DNA of 64,000 bases from Nitrospirales bacterium (lineage in GTDB: Bacteria; Nitrospirota; Nitrospiria; Nitrospirales; UBA8639). This document shows positions 43,228 through 51,510 of this stretch, in pieces; position 1 is the first letter of the stretch, and each line of letters begins with the position of its first letter. The notes beneath the pieces were generated by a model, which was given only the letters and a program-made list of their open reading frames with translations, had not been told where the DNA came from and searched no databases. A program made the translations under genes and the position numbers. The stretch is from assembly GCA_020027205.1 (NCBI GenBank), contig JAHRAQ010000003.1, positions 1 through 64,000 of the forward strand, written 5' to 3'.

Positions 43228-43635
43228 TCACCCTTTTCTCCACACACACCCGAACAGGGAGAACAGCAGGATGGTCACGTAGGAATAGCCCACGTCGATG
43301 ACGGCGACGACGGGGGGCTTGCCCGCCCAGTGGAGTCCGCTGATGATGCTCACGCCGACGATGCCGAGACCGATGACAAGACTCAATCGAAACGCATCCG
43401 CCGCCGTTGTCAGATTCATCCCCGCGGCGATGGCGGCGACGGCGACGGAGGTGACAAACAGTTTGATAAACTCCACCACCAGTTGGGAGGTCATGTCCGC
43501 GTTATCCGGCGTGACGCCCGACGCCGCCGTCAACACGGCCCCCCACACCGCGTCGTGATACCAGACCCAGCCGAACGCGAACGCCGCCACGGTTGCCGCC
43601 AATGCGGACAGGTAATTCACCGATGAACATTTCAT
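43228..43635 (-). CDS. DUF1761 membrane protein
   Basis: The 135-residue protein has four hydrophobic helices and the DUF1761 opening, here VNYLSALAATVAAFAFGWVW followed by YHDAVWG. The later DAFRLSLVIGLGIVG and a final hydrophobic helix also fit. Function is unknown. GGAGGAAA precedes the ATG. Confidence 0.85.
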   Translation of the reverse strand: MKCSSVNYLSALAATVAAFAFGWVWYHDAVWGAVLTAASGVTPDNADMTSQLVVEFIKLFVTSVAVAAIAAGMNLTTAADAFRLSLVIGLGIVGVSIISGLHWAGKPPVVAVIDVGYSYVTILLFSLFGCVWRKG

Positions 43636-43687
43636 GTCAGGTTTCCTCCGACGGGGCGACGGTGTGACCGCAACGGCGGTCGCCGTT

Positions 43688-44542
43688 CTACATAAACTTC
43701 ATGAACTTTTCCTTGGCCTCGTCCATGAAGTCGGCGGTCACGGTGGTGGCGCCGCGTTCCTGCGCCAGCCGTTCGATTTCCTTGCGGGCCATGGGTTGAA
43801 TAAAGTCGGGAATGTTTTTCAACCGCTGTTCGGCTTCCGGCGCCCAGGTCATGCCCGTTGACGCATTCTTCGAATCATCCATGACCTGCAGCGTGACGGT
43901 CGCATAGCCGTGCTTCCGCGCGTAGGTTTCCACGCTGCCCTTGACCATCGGCTGCACAAACGACGGCAACTTGCCCAACCGTTCCTGCGCGTCCGCGCTC
44001 CATGTCAGACCGGAAGCCGGCGCGGCGCCGTCGCCCGTGCCGCCGGTACCCGTACTGCCAAGTCCCATCTGCGCCACCATCGCGGAAAACGGACAGCCGG
44101 GCGCGGCGTCCTGCCCGCCTTGCGCGGACGCAGGTGTTGACGTTGACGACGACGCCGGCGCGCCTTTCGCAGACGCGGGTGCGGATGATGCGGATGCCCC
44201 CGCCGCCGTCGCTGGCTGTCCCGCGCCGATTTTGTCGTTCAGATACGCCGCCATGGAGCCGGCTGCGGCAGGCGCCGTCGCAGCAGGCGTCGTGGTAGCG
44301 GGCGCGCCAACGCCGTCCCGCAATCCGCCCCGCGTCATTTCGAGCGGCGCCGCCGCCTCGGCGCGCCCGCCGAGTTGCACACCCAGGGACGTCACCATCT
44401 GCGTCTCGCCCGGATTCGTCACCATGGAAAACTTCGCGTCGCAGGAACCGCACACAAAAAACACCCCCAGCGACCCTTCCGCCGGTTTCTCCACTTTCTG
44501 AAACGTCATGTAGGTTTCGCAATTCAGACAGACAAATTTCAT
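43688..44542 (-). CDS. Zinc-ribbon protein with tandem PCP-reductase-like domains
   Basis: The 284-residue protein starts with a zinc ribbon (CLNCETYMTF and FFVCGSCDAKF), continues with an alanine-rich linker of about 120 residues, and ends with two copies of the domain found at the C-terminus of light-independent protochlorophyllide reductase subunit B: LTWSADAQERLGKLPSFVQP and MTWAPEAEQRLKNIPDFIQP, each followed by a helix ending in a hydrophobic strand. Such proteins are known from Nitrospira-like bacteria that do not make chlorophyll, so the domain probably binds another partner. The ATG at 44542 follows a weak GAGG. Role unknown; next to an Mrp ATPase gene. Confidence 0.85.
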   Translation of the reverse strand: MKFVCLNCETYMTFQKVEKPAEGSLGVFFVCGSCDAKFSMVTNPGETQMVTSLGVQLGGRAEAAAPLEMTRGGLRDGVGAPATTTPAATAPAAAGSMAAYLNDKIGAGQPATAAGASASSAPASAKGAPASSSTSTPASAQGGQDAAPGCPFSAMVAQMGLGSTGTGGTGDGAAPASGLTWSADAQERLGKLPSFVQPMVKGSVETYARKHGYATVTLQVMDDSKNASTGMTWAPEAEQRLKNIPDFIQPMARKEIERLAQERGATTVTADFMDEAKEKFMKFM

Positions 44543-44604
44543 CACGGCCTCACGCGGGAGAGTGGTCGGTAAAAGAGATCGGCGTCATGGCGTCGCTCGC
44601 AGCC

Positions 44605-45519
44605 TTACAACGTTTCCGCCAGCACCTTCCGATAGTCGACAAGCGACACCATGCGATCCGCAATGTCGTCGTAACGCCGGTTCGTCGGATACTCCGCGTC
44701 CAGCAACGGGATGCCTTTGTCAAAAGTCCGGGCAAAGGTTCGGTCAAAGGGAATGCGGCCCAGCAACGGCAGATCGAGCGCGCGACACAAACTGTCGGTG
44801 TCGCCGTCAAAGAGGTCGTGCTCGGCGCCGCAGGACGGACAGCGGTACCGGCTCATGTTTTCAATGACGCCCAGTACCCGCAACCCCAGTTCCGTCGCGT
44901 AGTTGACGGACTTCTGCACGACTTCCGACGCCACTTCCGACGGCGTGGTGACCACGACCGCGCCGGCCAGGTCGGGCAGGAAGCCGGCGATGACGGGCGG
45001 CTTGTCCGCGGCGGCGCCCGGCGGCAAATCGGCCAGGAGATAATCCAGATCGCCCCACACGATGTCGGCGAGAAACTCCCGGATCACGTTCATCTCCGTC
45101 AGCCCCAGCCAGACGGGGCTTAAATCCATCGGGCCTTTCCACCGCACCGGCGCCGCGTCATTCAGCAGAAAATCCATCGACGCCACCTTGATGCCGAACG
45201 GCCCTTCCGGCGGGCGCGCGCCGTCCGGCGTGACCTCCAGCCCCCGCCCGTGCATGCCCATCATGCGCGGCACACAGGGGCCGTTGAGATCCACATCGAT
45301 GATGCCGACCTTGCAGCCCCGCCGCCCCAGGGCCAGCGCCAGATTGACCGTGGTCATGCTCTTGCCGACCCCGCCCTTGCCGCTCATCACCGCAATCTTG
45401 TGCCGTACGCCCGCCATGCGGGCCTGCACCCGCCGGGTCTGCTCCGTGATCTGCTGCACGACTTTGGCGTCGTCGGCGTATTGCAACTTCCCTAAAATGC
45501 GTTTCAGATCGTTGTCCAT
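44605..45519 (-). CDS. mrp: Mrp/NBP35-type iron-sulfur carrier ATPase
   Basis: The 304-residue P-loop ATPase has the deviant Walker motif VMSGKGGVGKSMTTVNLALA, the DVDLNGPCVPRMMG segment and the C-terminal cluster-binding YRCPSCGAEHDLF. Mrp/ApbC proteins assemble or deliver 4Fe-4S clusters, of which complex I and ThiC in this window need many. The ATG at 45519 has GGAACGG upstream; an in-frame ATG 12 codons earlier lies nearer the repeat. Preceding gene in transcription is none; the PCP-reductase-like gene lies downstream. Confidence 0.94.
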   Translation of the reverse strand: MDNDLKRILGKLQYADDAKVVQQITEQTRRVQARMAGVRHKIAVMSGKGGVGKSMTTVNLALALGRRGCKVGIIDVDLNGPCVPRMMGMHGRGLEVTPDGARPPEGPFGIKVASMDFLLNDAAPVRWKGPMDLSPVWLGLTEMNVIREFLADIVWGDLDYLLADLPPGAAADKPPVIAGFLPDLAGAVVVTTPSEVASEVVQKSVNYATELGLRVLGVIENMSRYRCPSCGAEHDLFDGDTDSLCRALDLPLLGRIPFDRTFARTFDKGIPLLDAEYPTNRRYDDIADRMVSLVDYRKVLAETL

Positions 45520-45577
45520 GCCCGTTCCATAACACACAGGTTTTGAGGCCGTCAATTCACCACGCCCCCCACTCCTC

Positions 45578-45803
45578 CGTCATTCCCGCTTTCCCCTCTT
45601 CCGTCATTCCCGACGTTAGTAGTCGGGAATCCATCCTTCTGTTTCCGTCCTTCTGTTTCCGTCCTTCTGTTTCCTTGTCCCAACCAAAGGACAAGGCAAC
45701 TGAAAGATGGATTCCCGACTAAAGATGTCGGGAATGACGGAGGGGGGCTGGCATTCCTGCTTTTTTCCTTCCGTCATTCCCGACGTTTTTAATCGGGAAT
45801 CCA
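45578..45803. repeat. Cluster of dispersed repeats with a 14-bp tandem repeat
   Basis: Three hairpins: CATTCCCGACGTTAGTAGTC followed by GGGAATCC (45605), a right-hand GATGGATTCCCGACTAAAGA to TGTCGGGAATGACGG (45706) and CATTCCCGACGTTTTTAATC followed by GGGAATCC (45775). After the first, CCTTCTGTTTCCGT is repeated nearly three times in tandem (45635-45675), duplicating the shared core end. The 320-base space between mrp and the small hypothetical gene has no gene. Confidence 0.82.
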
Positions 45804-45840
45804 GTGTCGTTAGTCTCCCCCAAAACTCCCCCCGCCCCGT

Positions 45841-46170
45841 TCACTCCCGACCACCCACGTCACGCGCCAACGCGCCCAGCCGTTTGAGCCGTTCGAAATA
45901 ATCGAGAGCCTCGTCGCCGACGTCCGGCAGGAGGGCCTCCAGTTCGGACACGCTATCTTCCAGCATCGACACGCGCTGCGGATCGAGACATCGTTCTTCC
46001 AGAACATAGACGACGCACCCGCCGACCACCGTGTCCAGCGTCATGAGTTCACCCTCGTGCGCGCCCAGGCCGACCGGCCATGCCGCCGCCCGGTGTTGCT
46101 CCCACAACCGCACCAACTCCCGGTGATTCGAGCGGCGTTCCTCCCGGTTCGCGGCGGGCGCGTCAGCCAT
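45841..46170 (-). CDS. Hypothetical helical protein (109 aa)
   Basis: This is a soluble, mostly helical protein I do not recognise: NHRELVRLWEQHRAAAWPVG, then MTLDTVVGGCVVYVLEERCL and a final acidic helix LEDSVSELEALLPDVGDE. Composition fits the host. Its start overlaps the end of the upstream membrane protein gene by eight bases, suggesting a two-gene unit. Confidence 0.7.
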   Translation of the reverse strand: MADAPAANREERRSNHRELVRLWEQHRAAAWPVGLGAHEGELMTLDTVVGGCVVYVLEERCLDPQRVSMLEDSVSELEALLPDVGDEALDYFERLKRLGALARDVGGRE

Positions 46171-46549
46171 GGAGCATCACATCCGCGGCCAGCAACACGG
46201 CAAGCATCACGCCCAGCGCGCCGTCGCACCGAACCAGCCACGCCGGGCACCGGTCGACCCACCGCCACATCCGGTCCCGCAACGCCTCGGTCACCCCCAG
46301 CCACACACACCCTTTCACCACGCCGACCCCGCCGCACACGGCCCACAGCCACCGGCCTTCGAGGGACGCCGTGCCGATGATCAGGAGCAACCCGATGAGG
46401 AGCGTGGCCTGCGCGATCCAGAATCGCCGCCAGGGATCGAAGAAGGCGCGCCGGGTCCGGGCCAGCGCGGGCACGGGCGCAACCGCGAACCACAAGCCCA
46501 GCGCCCCCCAGGCGAGACTGAAGACTCCGAAGATGACGTGCAGGATCAC
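46163..46549 (-). CDS. Hypothetical membrane protein (128 aa)
   Basis: Four hydrophobic segments are visible: HVIFGVFSLAWGALGLWFAV, WIAQATLLIGLLLIIGTAS, WAVCGGVGVVKGCVWLGV, and GALGVMLAVLLAADVML. GTG is the apparent start. I recognise no family. It is coupled by overlap to the small helical protein downstream. Confidence 0.72.
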   Translation of the reverse strand: MILHVIFGVFSLAWGALGLWFAVAPVPALARTRRAFFDPWRRFWIAQATLLIGLLLIIGTASLEGRWLWAVCGGVGVVKGCVWLGVTEALRDRMWRWVDRCPAWLVRCDGALGVMLAVLLAADVMLHG

Positions 46550-46791
46550 GGCGTCCTGTCCTTAACTTAACTAACGCGGCGCAACGCCGCCCAACGCATG
46601 AAGCAACAGCAGGGCAAGCGCGCACAACGCCGGCCCCGCCACCCGGTACTCCGCCATCTCCCGTTCACACACCATTGCAAACCGCAACAAGCCTGTGCCG
46701 CGCCGGGGCGCGCTGTCAAGCGAACGCTTGCTCCGGCGGCGTTCGTCTTCGTATGCTGGTTCCGCTCGATCTGTTCCGTGACGACCATGTT

Positions 46792-47298
46792 ATGACCGAT
46801 GACGCCCGGCAAGCGGCGAACGCCCTCTTTGATCTCATCCCGCCGGCGCTCGCGCCGGATTTTCTCAAGGACTACGATCTTGAGACGACCCCCCGGCAGG
46901 CGCAGGCCGTCACCATCATGCTGCTGTCGCTGACCCTCTATTGGATCACCGGCGCCATTCGCGTGAGCATCCCGGAGCCGGTCGGCGGGCACATGCTTCG
47001 AAGTATCCACGAGCGGGTCCGTGACAAATGGGGCAGTCGATTCGGCCTGGTGCACGTCCCCATTGAGCCGGAGTTTTCCGTGATGGCGCAACGGCATCAG
47101 ACGTGGGAACGCCTTGTCCGTGACGGCGGAGAACCCATCGCGGTCTTGCAGGACGCCGCCGGCAGATTGGCGGCCGACGAGGCGCCGGCCTCCCGCGATG
47201 AACAGAAACTCCTGGCGGTGCTGCTGGATCTTGTGCCCCTCGACGAAATCGGCGCCTGCGTCGCCGACATGGAATCCCGCTTGCGACCATCGCTCTGA
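46792..47298 (+). CDS. Hypothetical protein (about 168 aa)
   Basis: A mainly helical soluble protein of unknown family: ANALFDLIPPALAPDFLKDY, AVTIMLLSLTLYWITGAI, MAQRHQTWERLVRDGGEP, KLLAVLLDLVPLDEIGAC. The ATG at 46792 and another at 46753 are both possible, and neither has a good ribosome site. It converges on gpmA, 43 bases away. Composition is typical for the host, which supports it as a real gene. Confidence 0.62.
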   Translation: MTDDARQAANALFDLIPPALAPDFLKDYDLETTPRQAQAVTIMLLSLTLYWITGAIRVSIPEPVGGHMLRSIHERVRDKWGSRFGLVHVPIEPEFSVMAQRHQTWERLVRDGGEPIAVLQDAAGRLAADEAPASRDEQKLLAVLLDLVPLDEIGACVADMESRLRPSL

Positions 47299-47341
47299 CC
47301 AACCGCGTCCGTGGCCGGACGGCCGCGCGGCGGTTCGGCGG

Positions 47342-47947
47342 TCACAAATACCGATGGGCCTCCACGCGGCCCCGCGCATCAAAGTCATACACCAGCGGCG
47401 CCCCCGTGGGGATGTTCAGTTCGAGCACGTCGTCACGGGACAACGCGGTCAGGTGCATGACCAGCGCGCGCAAACTGTTCCCATGCGCCACCACCAGCAG
47501 CGTCTCCCCGTCGGCCAGTCGCGGCTGGATGTGCCGTTGGTAATAGGGAATCACGCGCTCGGCCGTGTCGCGCAAACTTTCCCCGCCCGGCGGCCGCACG
47601 TCATAACTTCTCCGCCACAATGTCACCTGTGCCTCGCCGTATTGTGCCACCGTCTCCGCCTTGTTGCGTCCCTGCAAGTCGCCGTACATGCGCTCGTTCA
47701 ACGCCCGGTCCTGTTCAACCGGGATATGGGACTGGCCGATGACCTCCAACACAATGTCCAGCGTGCGGACGGCGCGCGTCAGCACGGAGGCAAAGGCCCG
47801 GTCGAAGCGAAAGGTCCGCAATTTCTCCCCCGCCTCTCTGGCCTCCTGTTCGCCGTGGGGACTTAAGGGCACGTCCACCCAGCCGGTGAACCGGTTTTCG
47901 CGGTTCCATTGTGATTCGCCGTGGCGAATCAAGACGACCTGTGTCAT
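47342..47947 (-). CDS. gpmA: 2,3-bisphosphoglycerate-dependent phosphoglycerate mutase
   Basis: The 201-residue enzyme interconverts 2- and 3-phosphoglycerate. It opens VVLIRHGESQWNRENRFTGW with the phospho-histidine, then LTRAVRTLDIVL, LNERMYGDLQGRNKAE, RPPGGESLRDTAERV and LLVVAHGNSLRALVMHL. The frame continues 140 codons upstream into an Asp/Asn/Gly-rich stretch. However, GGAGGAG lies five bases before the ATG at 47947, so that stretch is best read as untranslated trinucleotide repeat. It is slightly shorter than E. coli GpmA (250) but within the shorter bacterial subgroup. Confidence 0.94.
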   Translation of the reverse strand: MTQVVLIRHGESQWNRENRFTGWVDVPLSPHGEQEAREAGEKLRTFRFDRAFASVLTRAVRTLDIVLEVIGQSHIPVEQDRALNERMYGDLQGRNKAETVAQYGEAQVTLWRRSYDVRPPGGESLRDTAERVIPYYQRHIQPRLADGETLLVVAHGNSLRALVMHLTALSRDDVLELNIPTGAPLVYDFDARGRVEAHRYL

Positions 47948-48340
47948 GCCGACTCCTCCGCCACCGGCGCCGTCGCCACCGCCGTTGTTGTCGTCGTCGT
48001 CGTTGCTGCCGCCGCCGTCATCGCCACCGCCGTTGTTGTCGTCGTTGTCGTCGTTGCTGTCACCGCCGTCATCGCCACCGCCGTTGTTGTCGTCGTCGTC
48101 ATTGCTGCCGGCGCCGCCGTTGTTGTCACCACCGCCGTCGCCACCGCCGTTGTTGTCGTCGTTGTCATCGTTGCTGTCACCGCCGTCATCGCCACCGCCG
48201 TTGTTGTCGCCGTCGTCGCCGTCGTCATCGTTGCGACCACCGGCGCCGTCGTTGTTGTCGTCGTCATCGTCGTCGTCGCCACCGGCGTTGTTGTCGCCGT
48301 CGTCGCCGCCGTCGTCACCGGCGCCGCCACGCCGGCCCTT
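47948..48340. repeat. Imperfect trinucleotide repeat tract (GNY-type) with higher-order units
   Basis: About 390 bases consist of GCC, GTT, GTC, ATC and ACC-like triplets in the plus orientation. Larger units are nested: a block read on the minus strand as NNGGGDDGGDSNDDNDD appears twice nearly intact and several more times in part. The tract separates divergent gpmA and the gene at 48424, so both promoters must lie within or beside it. Several reading frames on both strands are open through it, which is a consequence of the triplets, not evidence for protein. Confidence 0.85.
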
Positions 48341-48423
48341 GCGTTGCGGCCCGCCGCCCCGTACCATCCCGTCCCACGCTCCCCGGTCCGGCGCGATTCA
48401 CCGCACGCGCCCCGTCTCCGCCG

Positions 48424-49296
48424 ATGGCGCCCATGTCGCACCCCGACACCCCTCACCCACCCGATGCCCGCCCGCCGGAAACACACTGGTGGCTCGATCT
48501 GGCCAGGCGCCTCAACATCAGCGCGCAGGTCGGGCGTTTCTTTGACCACGCCGCCGCGCCGCCGGCAATTCTGCCCCGCGTGGCGGCCGCCCGTGGAGAC
48601 CTGCATTATCTGTTGTTTGTTCTGGTCCGCCATTGGAGCCCCGTGGTGCTGCCGCCGCCGGGACGGGAGCGCCTGTCCAAACACGATCCGGATTACTGGC
48701 TGGAGTCGGCGCACATCCTGGAAGCCGCGACCGTCCGCCTGCGCGAATTAAAACCCCTGATCGACCTGCTGGCCGCCGACAACCCGTTTGAACCCCGGAC
48801 GGAACCGTCCGCCCCGGTGGTCGAGGTTGAACTGGCCAACATGCTGCAAGGCATCGCCGACGTCGCCGGCCGGTACGGCGGGCCGGATTACACCTCCGTC
48901 ATCAAACAGTTCGACCCCGTGCCCCTTCGCCAGACGCAGCCCTTCAAGCATAACAAAAAACACAGCGCCGAGTTGTGGGTGGTGTTTCTCCTGCGCGAAC
49001 ATTTCCGCGAGTTGGGGCTGGGCAAAGACCGCTACTGGCCGCTGATTACGGACGTGGTCACCGCCGCCGGCATCCGCCAACCCCACCCCGTGCCGGGGCA
49101 CGGGGCCGGCGAGCATCCGTTCACGGCCGGCGAACTGAAATCGTGGTGGACGAAAAACTGGCCGCGGACGTACACGATGCTGCAGGAAAAACACGACGGG
49201 CTGCCCGCCATCCATGCCGCCTACCGGAGCGACTATCAATGGTTTCAATCATGGTTCGCGTGGGAGCGGGCACACACCGCGACCCGCGACGCCTGA
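48424..49296 (+). CDS. Hypothetical protein (290 aa)
   Basis: A soluble protein whose family I do not recognise. It has a helical first part (THWWLDLARRLNISAQVGRF and HYLLFVLVRHWSPVVLP) and a tryptophan-rich end (LKSWWTKNWPRTYTMLQEKH, YQWFQSWFAWERAH). The reading frame extends upstream through the trinucleotide tract, but I start at ATG 48424, with 48433 as alternative. Composition and codon pattern look native. The zinc-ribbon membrane protein gene converges from the other side. Confidence 0.7.
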   Translation: MAPMSHPDTPHPPDARPPETHWWLDLARRLNISAQVGRFFDHAAAPPAILPRVAAARGDLHYLLFVLVRHWSPVVLPPPGRERLSKHDPDYWLESAHILEAATVRLRELKPLIDLLAADNPFEPRTEPSAPVVEVELANMLQGIADVAGRYGGPDYTSVIKQFDPVPLRQTQPFKHNKKHSAELWVVFLLREHFRELGLGKDRYWPLITDVVTAAGIRQPHPVPGHGAGEHPFTAGELKSWWTKNWPRTYTMLQEKHDGLPAIHAAYRSDYQWFQSWFAWERAHTATRDA

Positions 49297-49308
49297 CGAC
49301 CGGCGCCG

Positions 49309-50061
49309 CTACAACAACTGACGGGTCCCGGTACCGATGCCGGTGCCGTCGCCGGGCAACGGCGGAAGATTGTCTTCGAGCGGTGCCTCGCCCAGCATCG
49401 TGATCATGATGCCGATTTTCAGGACCAGCGCCGCCGCCACCAGCCACGACACATACGGCTGGACGCCCCCCGCGTCGGCCAGCGCGCGTGCGCGCGCCGC
49501 GTCATTGGTCCCCGCCTGCCGTCTGATTTTGATGAACAGATCTTTCAAGTGCCAGTAATACACATAGTTGGCGCTCGCGCTGCCGATGATGGACCACACG
49601 ACCGGCACGGTGATGTCCCCGGTGATCGAGACGGACACCAGCGGGCCGATTAAATACACCAGCGCGAACAGATACATTTTGCGGTACAGAAACCAGAAAA
49701 AGGGTTCGACCAGAAACGGCGCCCAGTTCCACGTGAGCGCGAAGCGGGGACCGTCCGCGGCGTGAAATCGTCGAAACACCCGATGGTAATAATCCCAGGC
49801 GGGTTTCCACGCCCAGCCGCCGCTCCACGCAAACTGCAAACAAAAGCCGGGACCGATGAGCACCCGCCAGGCCTGCTCGTCCGTCATCGTCTCCGGCCCC
49901 GGCGGCGTCGGCGACGCCGTGGCCTCGGACGGGCCGGTAGACGGCATGGCGGACGGTGCGGTAGACGGCTCGGCGGCCGGCGCAGAGAACCGTTCCCCGC
50001 ACCGCAGACAAAACCGCGCGTCGTCAGGGTTGGACTGTCGGCAGGCGTCGCAGGTTTTCAT
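49309..50061 (-). CDS. Zinc-ribbon membrane protein, DUF2628-like
   Basis: The 250-residue protein begins with a zinc ribbon (TCDACRQSNPDDARFCLRCG), then a proline/serine/threonine-rich linker, and a membrane part with helices at MYLFALVYLIGPLVSVSI, VPVVWSIIGSASANYVYYW and VSWLVAAALVLKIGIMITM. The segment FFWFLYRKMYLFALVYL and the later KIRR resemble DUF2628 proteins, of unknown function. The linker is low in complexity. The start is the first ATG in frame. Confidence 0.78.
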   Translation of the reverse strand: MKTCDACRQSNPDDARFCLRCGERFSAPAAEPSTAPSAMPSTGPSEATASPTPPGPETMTDEQAWRVLIGPGFCLQFAWSGGWAWKPAWDYYHRVFRRFHAADGPRFALTWNWAPFLVEPFFWFLYRKMYLFALVYLIGPLVSVSITGDITVPVVWSIIGSASANYVYYWHLKDLFIKIRRQAGTNDAARARALADAGGVQPYVSWLVAAALVLKIGIMITMLGEAPLEDNLPPLPGDGTGIGTGTRQLL

Positions 50062-50252
50062 ATCCCGTCATGTATACCACGGGACACGGCACGAAGGCCA
50101 CCGGCAGGGTTCGTTCACGCCAGGGTGGGCATTCCGGGACGCGGCCTCCGGGAACAAGGCGCGGGATTCGCGCGCCCGCCGTCCCCGTTTCTATTGCGCC
50201 CCCAACCCCCCTGTGCTAACTTTCTCCCGTATCCACGCGCGGTTTCGCCACC

Positions 50253-51467
50253 ATGCTGACAGAGGAACTCCAACAACGCACGGCCCGGACGATCATGCGC
50301 ACCTATGCCCGGTTCCCCGTCAGTCTGGTGCGGGGCAAGGGGTGCACGGTTTATGACGCCGAAGACCGCGACTATCTGGATTTTACGGCCGGCATCGCCG
50401 TCAACGCGCTCGGCCATGGTCATCCCGACCTGGTGACCGCCATTGAACGACAGGCGCGGCGCCTGGCTCATGTGTCCAACCTGTTTTATTCCGAACCCCA
50501 GGTGCGTCTCGCCGAGCAACTGGTCGCGCATTCGTGTGCCGACAAAGTCTTCTTCTGCAACAGCGGCGCGGAGGCCAACGAGGCCGCGATCAAACTGGCC
50601 AGAAAATACGCCGTTCAGCGCCACGGGCCGGACCGCCATGAAATCATCACCATGCACAACGGGTTTCATGGCCGCACCCTGGCCACGCTGACCGCCACCG
50701 GCCAGCCCAAAATCCAACACGGCTTCGCCCCGTTGCCGGCGGGGTTTGTGTATGCCAACTTTAACGACGTCGCCTCGATAGAACGCCGCATCACCCCCCG
50801 CACCGCGGCGGTGATGATCGAACCGATTCAGGGCGAAGGCGGCGTGGTGACCGCCGACCGCGCCTTCTGGGATGCGTTGCAACACCTCTGCCGCGCACGC
50901 GGCGTGCTGCTGATTGTGGATGAGATTCAGACGGGCATGGGACGCGCCGGCACGCTCTTTGCGTACGAACAGTACGGGATTCGGCCGGACATCATCACGC
51001 TGGCCAAGGGCCTGGGCGGCGGCCTGCCCATCGGCGCCTGTCTGGCCACCGACGACGTGGCCCGCGCGTTCGAACCCGGCTCTCATGCCTCCACCTTCGG
51101 CGGCAATCCCCTGGCCTGTGCCGCCGCCCTCGTGGTCATCACCGCCCTGCTGGACGGCGGCCTTCTCGAACACTGCCGCACCGTCGGCGACTATCTGCAC
51201 AAAGGACTCCAAGCCCTGCGGCAACACTGCGCCCTGATTACCGACGTGCGCGGCCTGGGTCTGTTGCAAGGCATGGAACTCGCCATCGCCGGCCAGCCCG
51301 TCGTCCTCGACTGCCTGGCCCGCCGCGTGCTGATTAACTGCACGGCGGAAAAAGTCCTGCGCTTCACGCCCCCGTTGATTGTCACCACCGGCGAGATCGA
51401 CCGCCTCCTGGATGTGCTGTCCGGCGTGCTGAAGAAACAACAGGCGGCGCACCGGCAACATGTATAG
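50253..51467 (+). CDS. argD: Acetylornithine aminotransferase
   Basis: The 404-residue PLP enzyme converts N-acetylglutamate semialdehyde to N-acetylornithine in arginine synthesis, and may serve as succinyldiaminopimelate aminotransferase for lysine. Motifs: FFCNSGAEANEAAIKLARK, ITMHNGFHGRTLATLTATGQ, LLIVDEIQTGMGRAGTLFAY, and the PLP lysine in ITLAKGLGGGLPIGA. It is the first gene of the arginine-lysine run. The next gene, argF, overlaps or nearly abuts. Confidence 0.95.
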   Translation: MLTEELQQRTARTIMRTYARFPVSLVRGKGCTVYDAEDRDYLDFTAGIAVNALGHGHPDLVTAIERQARRLAHVSNLFYSEPQVRLAEQLVAHSCADKVFFCNSGAEANEAAIKLARKYAVQRHGPDRHEIITMHNGFHGRTLATLTATGQPKIQHGFAPLPAGFVYANFNDVASIERRITPRTAAVMIEPIQGEGGVVTADRAFWDALQHLCRARGVLLIVDEIQTGMGRAGTLFAYEQYGIRPDIITLAKGLGGGLPIGACLATDDVARAFEPGSHASTFGGNPLACAAALVVITALLDGGLLEHCRTVGDYLHKGLQALRQHCALITDVRGLGLLQGMELAIAGQPVVLDCLARRVLINCTAEKVLRFTPPLIVTTGEIDRLLDVLSGVLKKQQAAHRQHV

Positions 51468-51510
51468 GCACCGGACAGATGGAACCCGCCACCCCATTCG
51501 AGACCGACTG

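Noticed and set aside
46567-47388. Minus-strand frame opposite the hypothetical gene at 46792
   Set aside because: It shows the shadow-type composition and its stop lies near the end of another gene; the plus frame reads as a normal globular protein.
47948-48367. Asp/Asn/Gly-rich N-terminal extension of GpmA, which could look like a calcium-binding repeat protein
   Set aside because: A strong ribosome site (GGAGGAG) lies directly before the normal GpmA start, and the triplet tract is open in several frames, so the extension is probably not translated.
47661-48751. Three overlapping plus-strand frames through the trinucleotide tract
   Set aside because: They arise from the absence of stop codons in the triplets, and their proteins are mere homopolymer-like mixtures.
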